This document shows, in pieces, positions 31,732 through 41,520 of a DNA stretch of 64,000 nucleotides (position 1 is the stretch's first letter; every line of letters starts with the position of its first letter). A program made the translations under genes and the position numbers. The notes beneath the pieces were generated by a model. The model had not been told where the DNA came from. It searched no databases and saw only the letters and a program-made list of their open reading frames with translations. Source of the stretch: Streptococcus infantis (GTDB lineage Bacteria; Bacillota; Bacilli; Lactobacillales; Streptococcaceae); the NCBI RefSeq assembly GCF_018499575.1, contig NZ_JAHDAP010000001.1, positions 1,142,665 to 1,206,664 on the forward strand, read 5' to 3'.

Positions 31732-32010
31732 ATGCAAAAGGTCAAAATGATTGCACAGGGGCGCGTCCAAGGTGTTGGCTTTCGCTGGGGTGTTTATACC
31801 CTTGCTCTCGAACTAGGCGGAATCACCGGTCGGGTCTGGAACAATGATGACGGCACCGTCGAAATTCTTGCCCAGGCTGAGTCTTCAGCTATCATGGCTA
31901 AGTTCATCCAAGAAATCCGAAAAGGTCCTACTCCCTTCTCAAAAGTAACCTATCTCGACGTCCAATTGAGCAACTTTCCATCCTATTCAGATTTCAAAGT
32001 CGCAAATTAG
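31732..32010 (+). CDS. acyP: Acylphosphatase
   Basis: 92 residues, the usual length. QKVKMIAQGRVQGVGFRWGV carries the conserved phosphate-binding loop with its Arg (GRVQGVGFRW), and a later GTVEILAQ strand; the catalytic Asn is in WNNDDG. Hydrolyses acyl phosphates such as acetyl phosphate or carbamoyl phosphate. AAGGAGGTTTGGT precedes ATG; the open frame upstream is not coding. Confidence 0.92.
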   Translation: MQKVKMIAQGRVQGVGFRWGVYTLALELGGITGRVWNNDDGTVEILAQAESSAIMAKFIQEIRKGPTPFSKVTYLDVQLSNFPSYSDFKVAN

Positions 32011-32023
32011 GTCTCTAGAACTA

Positions 32024-32052
32024 TTGTATATTTTCAAAAAAAACAGTAGAAT
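32024..32052 (+). promoter_or_regulatory. Promoter of yidC
   Basis: -35 TTGTAT (32024-32029), 17-base spacer, -10 TAGAAT (32047-32052). Confidence 0.6.
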
Positions 32053-32087
32053 AGAAAGGTATAATTTTTTAAGAAGGAATAAAAACA

Positions 32088-33014
32088 GTGAAATCAATTA
32101 AACGAATCGCCCTCTCAGTCATGGGAGTGGCTATGCTATTAGTCTTGACAGGCTGTGTCCAGGTTGATAAAACGACTGGACAACCAACAGGATTTATTTG
32201 GAATACAATTGGAGCACCTATGGCTGAAGCTATCAAGTACTTTGCTACTGATAAAGGGCTAGGCTTCGGGGTCGCTATTATTATCGTAACCATTATCGTC
32301 CGCTTGATTATTTTACCACTTGGTATCTACCAATCATGGAAGGCAACTCTTCACTCTGAAAAGATGAACGCCCTCAAGCATGTTCTTGAGCCACATCAAA
32401 CTCGTCTGAAAGAAGCAACTACTCAGGAAGAAAAACTAGAAGCCCAACAAGCTCTCTTTGCTGCTCAAAAAGAGCACGGTATTAGTATGTTTGGTGGTGT
32501 AGGATGTTTCCCTATCCTCATTCAAATGCCTTTCTTCTCTGCCATCTACTTTGCTGCTCAACATACAGAAGGTGTTTCTGAAGCTAGCTTCTTAGGAATT
32601 GCATTGGGATCTCCAAGTTGGATTCTCATTGCCTGCGCAGGTGTTCTCTACTACATCCAATCACTCCTTTCTCTACACGGAGTTGAGGACGAGACTCAAA
32701 GAGAACAACTTAAGAAGATGATTTACATGAGTCCAATGATGATCGTCATGTTCTCTATCTTCTCACCAGCCAGCGTTACACTTTACTGGGTTGTCGGTGG
32801 TTTCATGATGATCCTTCAACAATTCATCGTCAACTACATCATTCGTCCAAAACTTCGTAAAAAAGTACGCGAAGAATTTGCAAAGAACCCACCAAAAGCA
32901 AGTAAAACTTCAGGTACTCGTAAAGATGTAACCCCTGAATCAGCAGCAGTTATCTCAACTTCTAATAAAAAGAAAAACAAAAAACGCAATTCTGGAAAAC
33001 AACATTCTAGATAA
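32088..33014 (+). CDS. yidC: Membrane protein insertase YidC (Oxa1 family, lipoprotein)
   Basis: 308 residues, GTG start after GAAGGAATAAAAACA. The signal peptide ends in a lipobox (VLTGC, Cys23), as in gram-positive YidC1/YidC2. Five further membrane helices follow, with the conserved hydrophilic-groove Arg near VTIIVRLIILPLGIYQS, and a Lys/Arg-rich tail (KKKNKKRNSGKQ) that can bind ribosomes. It inserts membrane proteins with or after SecYEG. Streptococci have two copies; which one this is cannot be settled here. Confidence 0.92.
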   Translation: MKSIKRIALSVMGVAMLLVLTGCVQVDKTTGQPTGFIWNTIGAPMAEAIKYFATDKGLGFGVAIIIVTIIVRLIILPLGIYQSWKATLHSEKMNALKHVLEPHQTRLKEATTQEEKLEAQQALFAAQKEHGISMFGGVGCFPILIQMPFFSAIYFAAQHTEGVSEASFLGIALGSPSWILIACAGVLYYIQSLLSLHGVEDETQREQLKKMIYMSPMMIVMFSIFSPASVTLYWVVGGFMMILQQFIVNYIIRPKLRKKVREEFAKNPPKASKTSGTRKDVTPESAAVISTSNKKKNKKRNSGKQHSR

Positions 33015-33020
33015 AAATAA

Positions 33021-33051
33021 AAGGCTTAGCATTTTGGCTAAGCTTTTTTGA
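33021..33051 (+). terminator. Terminator of yidC
   Basis: AGGCTTAGC / GCTAAGCTT stem with ATTTTG loop and T-run on the plus strand. Confidence 0.88.
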
Positions 33052-33058
33052 TACCAGA

Positions 33059-33087
33059 AAAGCCCGATGTCCCCATCAGGCTTCTTT
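33059..33087 (-). terminator. Terminator of pflA
   Basis: On the minus strand AAGCCTGATG pairs with CATCGGGCTT around GGGA, followed by TTC; T-rich on the other side, so it may work both ways. Confidence 0.75.
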
Positions 33088-33885
33088 TTATCCATGAACA
33101 CGTTTCATGTAATCTTGATAACTTTCTGTATCCATCAATTCCTTAGCGTTCTTCACACGATCTGCTGTTGGAGGTTTCACCCCTTCAAGCGAATATGGAA
33201 TCCCAAGTTCACGCCATTTGAATTCTCCCATAGTGTGGTAAGGCAAGATTTCAAACTTATCAACGTTTTTAAGAGTTTTTACGAACTTACCGAGTTCAAT
33301 CAAATCTTCATCACGGTCTGTCAATCCTGGTACGAGAACGTGACGAATCCAAACAGGTTTCCCAATATCTGACAAGTACTGCGCACATGCCAAGATGTTT
33401 TTGTTGGTCTGACTGGTTACAATCTTGTGCTGTGCTTCGTTGATTTCCTTGATATCAAGGAGAACTAAGTCTGTAACGGCCATGAGCTTGTTGAATTTCT
33501 CTAGATAGCGTGGTTTGTTTCGGAATGGAAGGGCACAAGTATCCAAGGTACAGTGGATCCCCTTTTCTTTTGCTTTTGTAAAAAGAGCGATTAGGAAATC
33601 AATCTGCAAGAGGGCTTCTCCTCCACTGACTGTGATACCTCCCTTATCTCCCCAGAAACCACGATAACGAAGCGCTTCTTCTAGAACATCATCTACTGTT
33701 CTTACACGAGATTTATTGGTTTCCATCGCCCATGTGTCAGGGTTATGGCAATATTGGCAACGCATCTGACAACCCTGCAAAAAGACAATAAAACGAATCC
33801 CAGGACCATCTACCGCCCCAAAACTCTCTGTCGAATGCACCATTCCTGTCACTTGTCCATAGTCAATTGTTTCTTCAGACATCAC
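33088..33885 (-). CDS. pflA: Pyruvate formate-lyase activating enzyme
   Basis: 265 residues. A radical-SAM enzyme that puts the glycyl radical on pyruvate formate-lyase under low oxygen. CxxxCxxC 4Fe-4S motif in GCQMRCQYCHNPDTW (Cys39, 43, 46), and the SAM-binding GGITVSGGEALLQ. Single gene; pfl itself is not in the window. Length agrees with the family (about 246-265). Confidence 0.93.
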   Translation of the reverse strand: MMSEETIDYGQVTGMVHSTESFGAVDGPGIRFIVFLQGCQMRCQYCHNPDTWAMETNKSRVRTVDDVLEEALRYRGFWGDKGGITVSGGEALLQIDFLIALFTKAKEKGIHCTLDTCALPFRNKPRYLEKFNKLMAVTDLVLLDIKEINEAQHKIVTSQTNKNILACAQYLSDIGKPVWIRHVLVPGLTDRDEDLIELGKFVKTLKNVDKFEILPYHTMGEFKWRELGIPYSLEGVKPPTADRVKNAKELMDTESYQDYMKRVHG

Positions 33886-34014
33886 GTCACCTTCCTTGAA
33901 ACCGTTTTATAATTTTATTATATCACGCTTGAAAGGAAAAACAATAGATTTTGTCTATTTTTTAGAAAACAATCTGTTTTTCACTTTCAACTTTCATGAT
34001 TTTCATAAATTCTA

Positions 34015-35268
34015 CTAATCTTTATCAAAGTCAAATCCATAGAGAGTTGCAAAATAGTCCTCAGGTCGCTCTGCTCTACGGATTAGCCGTGCCCCGCCAT
34101 CTTCTGTATAGAGAATTTCTGCTGAACGAAGTTTGGCATTGTACTGGTAGCCCATAGAGAAGCCATGCGCACCTGTATCATGAATGACTAACAAATCACC
34201 AATTTCTGTTTGAGGTAGTTCACGATTAACTGCAAACTTATCGTTGTTTTCACAAAGAGAGCCAACAACATCAACTACTTCCGTCTGACCGTTAGGATTC
34301 ATCATATTGGTGATATGGTGATAGGCTCCATACATAGCCGGTCTCATCAGATTGACAGCTGACGCATCTACTCCGAGATAAGTTCGGTATGTTTTCTTTT
34401 TATGGGTTACTTTAGTCACTAGAATTCCATGAGGCGCCAACATAAAGCGTCCTAGTTCTGTAAAAATCTTAACTTGACCAAGACCTGCTGGTGTGAGGAC
34501 TTCTTCATAAACCTGACGAACACCCTCACCAATTAAAGCAATATCATTTGGCTCCTGGTCCGGACGATAGTTGACCCCGATACCTCCGGAAAGATTGATA
34601 AAATCGAGGGAAATTCCTAATTTATCCTTGATTTCCACGGCCAACTCAAAGAGCTGACGGGCTAATTCTGGATAGTAGAGGTGAGTCACTGTATTGGAAG
34701 CTAGGAAGGAATGAATGCCAAAAGTTTTCGCTCCCTTTTCTTTCAAGATAGCAAAAGCTTCAAAGAGCTGTTCCTTGGTCATCCCGAACTTAGCTTCCCC
34801 AGGATTATCCATAATATCCGTTCCTAGTTCAAATACTCCACCTGGATTGTAACGGCAAGAGATAATCTCGGGAATCCCAGCTGCACGCTCTAAATGTTCA
34901 ATATCTTCAAAGGCATCCAAATTTATTGTAGCCCCCAATTCCCTGGCATAGGTGTACTCTTGGTCTGGGGTATTGTTGGACGAGAACATCATATCGGAAC
35001 CAGAAAATCCTAATTTGTGACTCATCAAGAGCTCTACATAACTAGAACAGTCCACTCCACATCCTTCTTCTTGCAAAATTTTCAAGATAGCTGGAGTTGG
35101 AGTTGCTTTTACTGCGAAGTATTCTTTAAAACCCTTATTCCAAGAAAAGGCTTTGTTTACTGCGCGTGCTTTCTCGCGAATACCTTTTTCATCGTAGAGA
35201 TGGAATGGAGTTGGAAACTCTTCAACAATCTTTTCTAAGTCTTCACGTTTAATAAATGGCGTCTTCAT
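34015..35268 (-). CDS. lysA: Diaminopimelate decarboxylase family protein
   Basis: 417 residues. Fold III PLP decarboxylase: PLP lysine in YFAVKATPTPAIL (Lys54), Gly-rich phosphate loop ISLDFINLSGGIG, and C-terminal CENNDKFAVNRELP with the active-site cysteine. LysA makes lysine, needed in the streptococcal wall crosslink. The sequence is slightly diverged from B. subtilis LysA; another carboxyl-amino acid substrate is possible. Confidence 0.85.
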   Translation of the reverse strand: MKTPFIKREDLEKIVEEFPTPFHLYDEKGIREKARAVNKAFSWNKGFKEYFAVKATPTPAILKILQEEGCGVDCSSYVELLMSHKLGFSGSDMMFSSNNTPDQEYTYARELGATINLDAFEDIEHLERAAGIPEIISCRYNPGGVFELGTDIMDNPGEAKFGMTKEQLFEAFAILKEKGAKTFGIHSFLASNTVTHLYYPELARQLFELAVEIKDKLGISLDFINLSGGIGVNYRPDQEPNDIALIGEGVRQVYEEVLTPAGLGQVKIFTELGRFMLAPHGILVTKVTHKKKTYRTYLGVDASAVNLMRPAMYGAYHHITNMMNPNGQTEVVDVVGSLCENNDKFAVNRELPQTEIGDLLVIHDTGAHGFSMGYQYNAKLRSAEILYTEDGGARLIRRAERPEDYFATLYGFDFDKD

Positions 35269-35298
35269 AGGGCTCCTTCATATTCATTATCAAAGAAA

Positions 35299-35327
35299 GG
35301 CTGGGACGAAAGTTCCAACCTTTGTAT
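35299..35327 (-). terminator. Terminator-like hairpin downstream of lysA start / purR-lysA gap
   Basis: On the minus strand AAAGGTTGGAAC pairs with GTCCCAGCCTTT around TTTC, then CTTTG. It ends purR transcription before lysA. The right arm resembles the end of the repeat at 25079. Confidence 0.6.
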
Positions 35328-35340
35328 TTCAAGTCAATTT

Positions 35341-36165
35341 TTATTTTTCTGCGTCAAAGATATTTCCAACTTCAACAGCAATTTGTTGATTCTTCACATC
35401 AATGTCCGTAACCTTCAAGAGTGATTTGTAGTCGAACTGCTGCTCACGATCTTCCTGCGCATTGTCGGCAAAGACAGCTACACCAGCCAACTCAGAATCA
35501 AACTCTGTTAAAAGGCTAATCATACCATTAATAGTTCCTCCGCCTTTTAAGAAATCATCAACGATCAAGACACGACTTCCTGCTTTAAGACTCCGTTTTG
35601 AAAGGAACATTTTTTCAATACGGTCACTAGAACCTGAAACATAGTTAACACTCACAGTTGAACCTTCTGTGATTTTCAAGTCACGACGGACAATGACAAA
35701 AGGTACGTTGAGAACATTTGCAACTGCATTAGCAAGCGGAACCCCTTTGGTTGCAACAGTCATCACAGCATCAATCTTTTGGTCCATAAAGCTCTTGGCA
35801 ATAATGCGGCCGATATTTTTCAAAATAGCTGGCGTACTCAATAGGTCAGACAAATAAATGTAGCCACCTGGAAGAATGCGGTCGCTCTCTGAAAGTTTGC
35901 TGCGAAGCTCTTCGATGATTGTTTTAGACTCAAGGGTAGAGATAGATGGTGTGAAAATAACACCGCCACCAGCACCTGTCACTGTCTGAATATGGCCGAT
36001 TTCAATTTCTTCGAAGGCACGTTTAATAATGACAATATCTTCTGAAATAGAAGATTTAGCAGATTCATACTTTTCCGCAAAGGTATTGAGACTGGTTAAT
36101 TTGTATGGATTGTTAATCAAGTAATTGGAAATAACAACCATCCGATCACTTCTTCTTAATTTCAT
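35341..36165 (-). CDS. purR: Purine operon repressor PurR
   Basis: 274 residues. N-terminal winged helix (RRSDRMVVISNYLINNPYKL) and a C-terminal phosphoribosyltransferase-like domain with the PRPP loop VLIVDDFLKGGGTINGM. In gram-positive bacteria it binds PurBoxes and is released by PRPP, or in streptococci acts as an activator of purine genes. No PurBox was noticed near its own promoter. Confidence 0.93.
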   Translation of the reverse strand: MKLRRSDRMVVISNYLINNPYKLTSLNTFAEKYESAKSSISEDIVIIKRAFEEIEIGHIQTVTGAGGGVIFTPSISTLESKTIIEELRSKLSESDRILPGGYIYLSDLLSTPAILKNIGRIIAKSFMDQKIDAVMTVATKGVPLANAVANVLNVPFVIVRRDLKITEGSTVSVNYVSGSSDRIEKMFLSKRSLKAGSRVLIVDDFLKGGGTINGMISLLTEFDSELAGVAVFADNAQEDREQQFDYKSLLKVTDIDVKNQQIAVEVGNIFDAEK

Positions 36166-36267
36166 TAGTTATTCACCATTCTTTTTTATTAGTCTTTTTC
36201 TCATTATATCACACTAAAACAAAAAAAACGAACTTTACTGCCTAAATAAAGCTCATTTTTTTAGTTT

Positions 36268-37209
36268 CTAGTCTAATTTCGGCTTGTAGAAGGAACGATT
36301 GTCCATTGCAAAGACTTTATTGGTCATTTCACCCTCATCAACAAGGGCCAGAGCTGTCGACATCATCATCATGCTGGCATCCAAATTATCAATCATATGA
36401 ATAATTTCAGCTTCCATCACACGAGGACGAACAGGACTACCATACTCGAGTAATCCATGGTGACTGAGGATAACATGACGTAGAAGAACGACTTCTTCTC
36501 GAGTATCATCAATACCAAGTTCCATTGTCGCTTTGGTAATTTCGCTATCAATCAAAGCGATATGGCCAATAAGATTGCCTCTTACTGTGTACTCTGTCTG
36601 ATCGGGACCTGTTAACTCAATAACCTTGGCTAGGTCATGCAACATAATTCCGGCGTAGAGCAAGCTCTTATTCAGCTGTGGATATACATCTGCGATAGCT
36701 TCAGCTAAACGAACCATAGTGGCAGTATGATAAGCAAGTCCTGTCTCAAAGGCATGATGATTGGTTTTGGCAGCTGGATAGGAATAAAATTCTTTATCAT
36801 ATTTGGTATAGAGAGCTCGAACGATTCGTTGCCAGATAGGATTTTCAATTTTGAAAATCATCTGCGCCATGTACTCGCGGATTTCTTTAACATCCACTGG
36901 TGATTTGACCTTGAAGTCTGCTGGATCATTGGGTTCGCCAGGCTGAGGTAAGCGAAGGGTGATTTGATTGACTTGAGGAGTATTGTTATAAACTTCCCGA
37001 CGTCCCTGCATGTGGACAACCTTCCCTGCAGTAAAGGCCTCAACATTGTGAGGTTGGGCATCCCAGAGTTTCCCTTCGATTTCCCCACTATCATCTTGGA
37101 AGGTAAAGGCTAGGTAGTTTTTCCCAGCACGTGTCTGTCTTAGGTCAGCTGACTTGATCAGGTAAAAGCCTTCAAAAAGCTCATCTTTTTTCATGTGACT
37201 AATCTTCAT
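36268..37209 (-). CDS. yhaM: 3'-5' exoribonuclease YhaM (Cbf1)
   Basis: 313 residues from MKISHMKKDELFEGFYLIKS. N-terminal OB fold, then an HD domain with HHAFETGLAYHTATMVRLA and LHDLAKVIEL (HD...HD metal ligands). It trims RNA 3' ends, including those of small RNAs in pneumococcus. Start overlaps the rmuC end; GAGGAAGAAT stands right before the chosen ATG. A longer frame upstream lies inside rmuC. Confidence 0.92.
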   Translation of the reverse strand: MKISHMKKDELFEGFYLIKSADLRQTRAGKNYLAFTFQDDSGEIEGKLWDAQPHNVEAFTAGKVVHMQGRREVYNNTPQVNQITLRLPQPGEPNDPADFKVKSPVDVKEIREYMAQMIFKIENPIWQRIVRALYTKYDKEFYSYPAAKTNHHAFETGLAYHTATMVRLAEAIADVYPQLNKSLLYAGIMLHDLAKVIELTGPDQTEYTVRGNLIGHIALIDSEITKATMELGIDDTREEVVLLRHVILSHHGLLEYGSPVRPRVMEAEIIHMIDNLDASMMMMSTALALVDEGEMTNKVFAMDNRSFYKPKLD

Positions 37210-38455
37210 ATTCTTCCTCATCTTCTTGGAACTGGAGTAGGTCAAGCGCTGGCTCACCTTCTGATAACTCAATGTGACGGAGCGTTCGCTCGATAGCTGT
37301 AGTACGACGGTTTAATAATTCATCAATGTTGCCAGAGGCATGTTGGAGATGTTTTTGTGCCTTGACCAGAATGCCTCCAAACTTGCCAAATTCAGTTTTA
37401 ACACTAGCAAGAGTTTGGCTGATATGATCCGCACTTTTTTGGATATTGAGAGTTTTGAAGCCAACGGATAGGGAGTTCAGAAGAGCTGACAAGGTACTTG
37501 GACCGGCAACGATAATCTGTTCCTCCCGTCTCAAACCATCAAAGAAAATCGGATTTCTAACGATTTCTGAATAAAGGCCTTCTGTCGGAACAAACAAGAC
37601 CCCAAAATTGGTCGTCCGAGGTGGCGCTATGTACTTGCTCTTGATATCCTTGGCAAAGCGCTTGACGCTGGCTAAGAGTGACTTGCGACAACGTTCGATT
37701 TCATCCTTGTCACCCACTTCATAGGCTTCTTCTAAGCGGTAATAATCTTCCAGTGGGAATTTAGAGTCAATCGGCAGATAGACATATTCTTGGTCGCCTT
37801 GTCCAGGCAACTTAATAGCGTATTCTACTCGTTCACTCGAGTTTTCAACCGTTGCAAATTCTCGTTCGTACTGGGCAGGGGTCATGATATCCTCTATGAT
37901 TTGACCCAGTTGCAATTCTCCTAGAATTCCTCGAGTTTTTGTTCCAGATAAGACCTTGTTAAGGGCACCGACATCTCGCGCAACTGTCTGCATTTCTCCA
38001 AGACCACGATTGACAGATTCCAGCTGTTTGGAAACTGTCTCGAAGGATGCTTGCAAGCGTGTCTGTAGGGTCTTTTCTAGCTTTTCCTCGACCGTTTGGC
38101 GCATTTGTTCTAAGCGTTGGTCATTTGACTCCTGCAAGGCTTGGAGGCGTTGGTCGGTCTTATCTCTAGTTTGGAGAAGGTTCTCATTCATCTCCTGCCT
38201 AAACTGAGTCAAGCCTTGGTGCAACTCGATTCGCACCTCCTGCAAACGGTCACTGACAGCCACTTCAAGATTTTTTTGGTCGAGCTGACTAGCTTGTCGA
38301 GCTTGCTCAAAACGATAATCCAGCTGATCTGACAGATAATCTGCCTGGTCTTCCAAACTCTTGGTCAGATATGTCTCCTGCTTGTCCTGCCTTTGCCAAA
38401 TAAGAAAGAGGCCGGCTAGGTTAGCTATTAATAATAGTAATACTACAATCTCCAT
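37199..38455 (-). CDS. rmuC: RmuC-family DNA recombination protein
   Basis: 418 residues. One N-terminal membrane segment (VLLLLIANLAGLFLIW), a long coiled coil (about 28-175), then the nuclease-like domain with LPIDSKFPLEDYYRLEEA and FVPTEGLYSEIVRNP. Limits recombination at inverted repeats in E. coli; exact activity in streptococci not known. Overlaps yhaM by 11 bases. Confidence 0.9.
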   Translation of the reverse strand: MEIVVLLLLIANLAGLFLIWQRQDKQETYLTKSLEDQADYLSDQLDYRFEQARQASQLDQKNLEVAVSDRLQEVRIELHQGLTQFRQEMNENLLQTRDKTDQRLQALQESNDQRLEQMRQTVEEKLEKTLQTRLQASFETVSKQLESVNRGLGEMQTVARDVGALNKVLSGTKTRGILGELQLGQIIEDIMTPAQYEREFATVENSSERVEYAIKLPGQGDQEYVYLPIDSKFPLEDYYRLEEAYEVGDKDEIERCRKSLLASVKRFAKDIKSKYIAPPRTTNFGVLFVPTEGLYSEIVRNPIFFDGLRREEQIIVAGPSTLSALLNSLSVGFKTLNIQKSADHISQTLASVKTEFGKFGGILVKAQKHLQHASGNIDELLNRRTTAIERTLRHIELSEGEPALDLLQFQEDEEEYED

Positions 38456-38456
38456 C

Positions 38457-39119
38457 CTATCTCCTGTCCTTGCTATGTAGCACGACTACATAGCCATCTG
38501 GGCAAGTCACCGAAACTTCCCTATCTATATATTCGTTAGAAGCGTAAACTTTCTTAAAGAAAAAATTCTCCTCAGTCAATTCATACTTGGCTCCGAGAAT
38601 AGTCAACTGACTATCCCTCACAGGCATAAAAGCAAGGTAATCATAATCCAAACGTGGTTCTAGCCAACTGGTCCCTTCTGGGCAATAGCTAATCAAGTTT
38701 TGTCCATCCTCAATCTCTATTTGGCGCATAAAGGGTGCCAACTTGGGATTACTCGGAAGAAAGACATTAGCCAGCATATGGTCAATACGACCACCTAGGG
38801 CACCAAAAATGGTCACTTGTGCTTGAGGATTTTTTTCAAAAATCGTTAAAAGTGCTAGTTCCAGATCCGTATCATCTTTTTCTGGCTGGGCTTGGACAAA
38901 GTATTGAGCACGCTTTTGAATCAACTGACGTTCTTCCATAGTCACAGAATCAAAATCCCCAACAGCTAGAGCAAGAGGAAGTTTTTCCTCCAGCACCCAG
39001 AGTGAGCCACGGTCCACACCGACAAAACAATCAAAATCTGTCCGATAATGTCCTCGGTCTCCACCAGCAAAAACCGCTACTTTAGTCCAGTTGTTTTCGG
39101 AGTGCTTGCACTCGTTCAT
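38457..39119 (-). CDS. Thiamine pyrophosphokinase
   Basis: 220 residues from the ATG that has AAGGGAG before it; it overlaps the rpe end by 38 bases. Core motifs FDCFVGVDRGSLWVLEE, LAVGDFDSV and QPEKDDTDLELALL (metal and thiamine binding). Makes thiamine diphosphate from thiamine and ATP. Typical length is about 210, so the true N-terminus may be a few codons later. Part of the run rsmA-rsgA-rpe-tpk-rmuC-yhaM. Confidence 0.88.
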   Translation of the reverse strand: MNECKHSENNWTKVAVFAGGDRGHYRTDFDCFVGVDRGSLWVLEEKLPLALAVGDFDSVTMEERQLIQKRAQYFVQAQPEKDDTDLELALLTIFEKNPQAQVTIFGALGGRIDHMLANVFLPSNPKLAPFMRQIEIEDGQNLISYCPEGTSWLEPRLDYDYLAFMPVRDSQLTILGAKYELTEENFFFKKVYASNEYIDREVSVTCPDGYVVVLHSKDRR

Positions 39120-39738
39120 TGACATCTCCCTTAAAGACATAAGACCCTGCTACAAAGACTGTAGCACCAGCTTCTTTGGCTTGAGCAATAGTTTGATCAT
39201 CAATCCCGCCATCCACTTCAATCTCAAAGTTCAATCCTTTTTCTTCACGAAGGGCTACTAGCTCACGTATCTTATCCATGGTCTCAGGTAGAAAGGCTTG
39301 CCCACCAAAACCAGGATTCACCGTCATGACCAAAACTTGATCGACTAGATGAAGGACATGCTTAATCGCTTCAACTGGTGTACCAGGATTGATGACGACC
39401 GAAGGTTTGACACCAAGAGAACGAATCTTTTGAAGAGCGCCATGGATATGAGGTGTCGCTTCAACATGGATGCTGATGATGTCAGCTCCTGCACGCGCAA
39501 AATCCGCTAAATGATTTTCTGGGTTGGAGACCATCAAGTGGCAGTCAAAGACCATCTTACTATGAGGTCGAAGACTTTCGACTACACCTGCACCAAAGCT
39601 GATCTGAGGTACAAAGTGACCATCCATGATATCGATATGGGCGTATTCTGCCCCAGTTGCTTCAAGGCGTTTAATTTCACGTTCAAAATTAGCATAGTCT
39701 GCCGCCAATATTGATGGGGCAATCTTGTATTGAGACAT
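39082..39738 (-). CDS. rpe: Ribulose-phosphate 3-epimerase
   Basis: 218 residues from MSQYKIAPSILAADYANFER, with AAGGAGAAACCT before ATG; the upstream frame is not coding. TIM barrel with the HIDIMDGHFVPQISFG and CHLMVSNPENH metal sites and the catalytic Asp in IEVDGGID. Converts ribulose 5-phosphate to xylulose 5-phosphate in the pentose phosphate pathway. Confidence 0.95.
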   Translation of the reverse strand: MSQYKIAPSILAADYANFEREIKRLEATGAEYAHIDIMDGHFVPQISFGAGVVESLRPHSKMVFDCHLMVSNPENHLADFARAGADIISIHVEATPHIHGALQKIRSLGVKPSVVINPGTPVEAIKHVLHLVDQVLVMTVNPGFGGQAFLPETMDKIRELVALREEKGLNFEIEVDGGIDDQTIAQAKEAGATVFVAGSYVFKGDVNERVQALRKQLD

Positions 39739-39748
39739 AGGTTTCTCC

Positions 39749-40627
39749 TTATTTTGGAATTTTTTTGCTGACTTTTTTATAGGTTTCTCTGCGATTTTCA
39801 ATTTCGCTCAGGAATTGCAAATAGTTATCAAAACGGAAGCTCGCAATGAGACCTTCTTCTACTGCTGGTTTGACCGCACAGGAAGGCTCATGGGTATGCG
39901 TACAAGTACGGAACTTGCAATCTCGGCTAACAGAGGCAATTTCTGGAAAGGCCTGATTGAGGTCTTCTGCTGTTGCCACTTCATAATCCAGAGATGAAAA
40001 CCCTGGCGTGTCTGCGATTTTCCCACCATTGAGATTGTAAAAACTAACAGCTCGAGTGGTATGACGACCACGACCTAGACTATCAGAAATTTCTCCTGTC
40101 TCTAGATTAAGGTCAGGTGCGATTTTATTAAGAAGGGTTGACTTACCAACACCTGTCTGCCCCATAAAGACTGTCACCTTGTTTGTCAATAGTGGCAAAA
40201 GCTCTTCCTTACTAGTTACAAAGTCATAGCCGATGGCACGATAGGTCTGCTCGTAAAAATCCAGTTCTCCTCGATCTGACAAGAGGTCCATTTTAGAAAT
40301 ATAAACGATGGGATGAATACCCTTATGTTCCAAGAGAACCAAGAAGCGATCCAGCAAATTGCTATTAAAATCCGGCTCCTTGACCGACATGATAACAACC
40401 GCTTGATCAATATTGACAATGGGCGGGCGAACTAGACTATTTTTTCGTTCCTGAATCTTAAGAATGTAGCCCTCAGAGTTTTCTTTCGCAGAAAAATCTA
40501 CCCAATCTCCGACGTAGGGTGTGTGGCCTTTTTTACGAAAATTCCCACGCGCGCGTGTCTGATAAACTTGACCATCTCTCTCCACATAGTAGAAGCCAGC
40601 CAAGGCTTTAATGATTTGTCCCTGCAT
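39749..40627 (-). CDS. rsgA: Ribosome small subunit biogenesis GTPase RsgA
   Basis: 292 residues from [22 protein letters not shown] fold, then a circularly permuted GTPase: G4 YISKMDLL precedes G1 [14 protein letters not shown] and G3 [10 protein letters not shown]-terminal zinc site [16 protein letters not shown]. Checks late 30S assembly. Follows rsmA by one codon's distance, in a conserved ribosome-maturation run. Confidence 0.95.
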   Translation of the reverse strand: MQGQIIKALAGFYYVERDGQVYQTRARGNFRKKGHTPYVGDWVDFSAKENSEGYILKIQERKNSLVRPPIVNIDQAVVIMSVKEPDFNSNLLDRFLVLLEHKGIHPIVYISKMDLLSDRGELDFYEQTYRAIGYDFVTSKEELLPLLTNKVTVFMGQTGVGKSTLLNKIAPDLNLETGEISDSLGRGRHTTRAVSFYNLNGGKIADTPGFSSLDYEVATAEDLNQAFPEIASVSRDCKFRTCTHTHEPSCAVKPAVEEGLIASFRFDNYLQFLSEIENRRETYKKVSKKIPK

Positions 40628-40628
40628 C

Positions 40629-41501
40629 CTAGAGTCCTTGTCCTTTAAGTGCATCTGCTAGGCTAGCAAATTCTGCCAAGCTGAGAGCTTCACCACGTAC
40701 ACTTGGTGCCAGTCCAGCCTGATCCAAAGCCTTGGTCAGCTTGTCCTTGATTTCCTCAGTCTTCCCAAAGTAACCTGTCAAGTTGTTCCACAAAGTCTTG
40801 CGACGGTGAGTGAAGCTAGCCTTGGAGACTTTAAAGAAGAAATTCTCATCTTCCACTGCTACAGCTGGTTCTGGACTACGTACCATTTTCAGGATAGCTG
40901 AGTCCACATTTGGAGCTGGTACAAAGACCGTACGAGGTACGATAAAGGCAACCTTGGCCGTCATGTAATACTGCACAGCAATCGACAAACTACCGTATGC
41001 CTTGGTATTTGGTCGAGCAGAGATACGATCTGCCACTTCTTTTTGCATCATGACGACAAACTCACTGAACGGAATGCCACTCTCGATTAAGTGCATGAGA
41101 ATAGGGGTTGTGATATAGTAAGGCAAGTTGGCCACTACCTTAATTGGCAGATCAGGATTTTTGAAATTTTGGATATGTTTTGCCAAGTCAACCTTAAGAA
41201 TGTCCTCATTGACTACGGTCACATTGTCAAAATCACGCAGGGTATCCGCTAGGATTGGTACCAAGCGGTGATCAATCTCAAAGGCCATGACTTGAGCTGC
41301 ACGCTCAGCTAAAAATTCCGTCAAAGCACCAATCCCTGGCCCAATTTCAATAACATTGACCTGGTCATCAACTTCAGCCGTATCCACAATTTTTTGAAGG
41401 ATATTGGTATCGGTCAAGAAATTTTGCCCGAAGGATTTTTTAAAGGTAAAACCGTGACGCTCCAGTACTGCCTTGGTCACGCTATAATCTGCAATTCTCA
41501 T
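40629..41501 (-). CDS. rsmA: 16S rRNA dimethyladenosine transferase RsmA (KsgA)
   Basis: 290 residues. SAM motif [17 protein letters not shown] and catalytic [11 protein letters not shown] (NLPY). Dimethylates A1518/A1519 of 16S rRNA; loss gives kasugamycin resistance. Starts [20 protein letters not shown] and keeps the helical C-terminal domain. In pneumococcus rnmV directly precedes it; here two extra genes lie between. Confidence 0.95.
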   Translation of the reverse strand: MRIADYSVTKAVLERHGFTFKKSFGQNFLTDTNILQKIVDTAEVDDQVNVIEIGPGIGALTEFLAERAAQVMAFEIDHRLVPILADTLRDFDNVTVVNEDILKVDLAKHIQNFKNPDLPIKVVANLPYYITTPILMHLIESGIPFSEFVVMMQKEVADRISARPNTKAYGSLSIAVQYYMTAKVAFIVPRTVFVPAPNVDSAILKMVRSPEPAVAVEDENFFFKVSKASFTHRRKTLWNNLTGYFGKTEEIKDKLTKALDQAGLAPSVRGEALSLAEFASLADALKGQGL

Positions 41502-41520
41502 TTATTCTCTTTTCTAATTA

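Noticed and set aside
34015..35268. Disrupted lysA
   Set aside because: The reading frame is complete and the PLP lysine and cysteine motifs are present.
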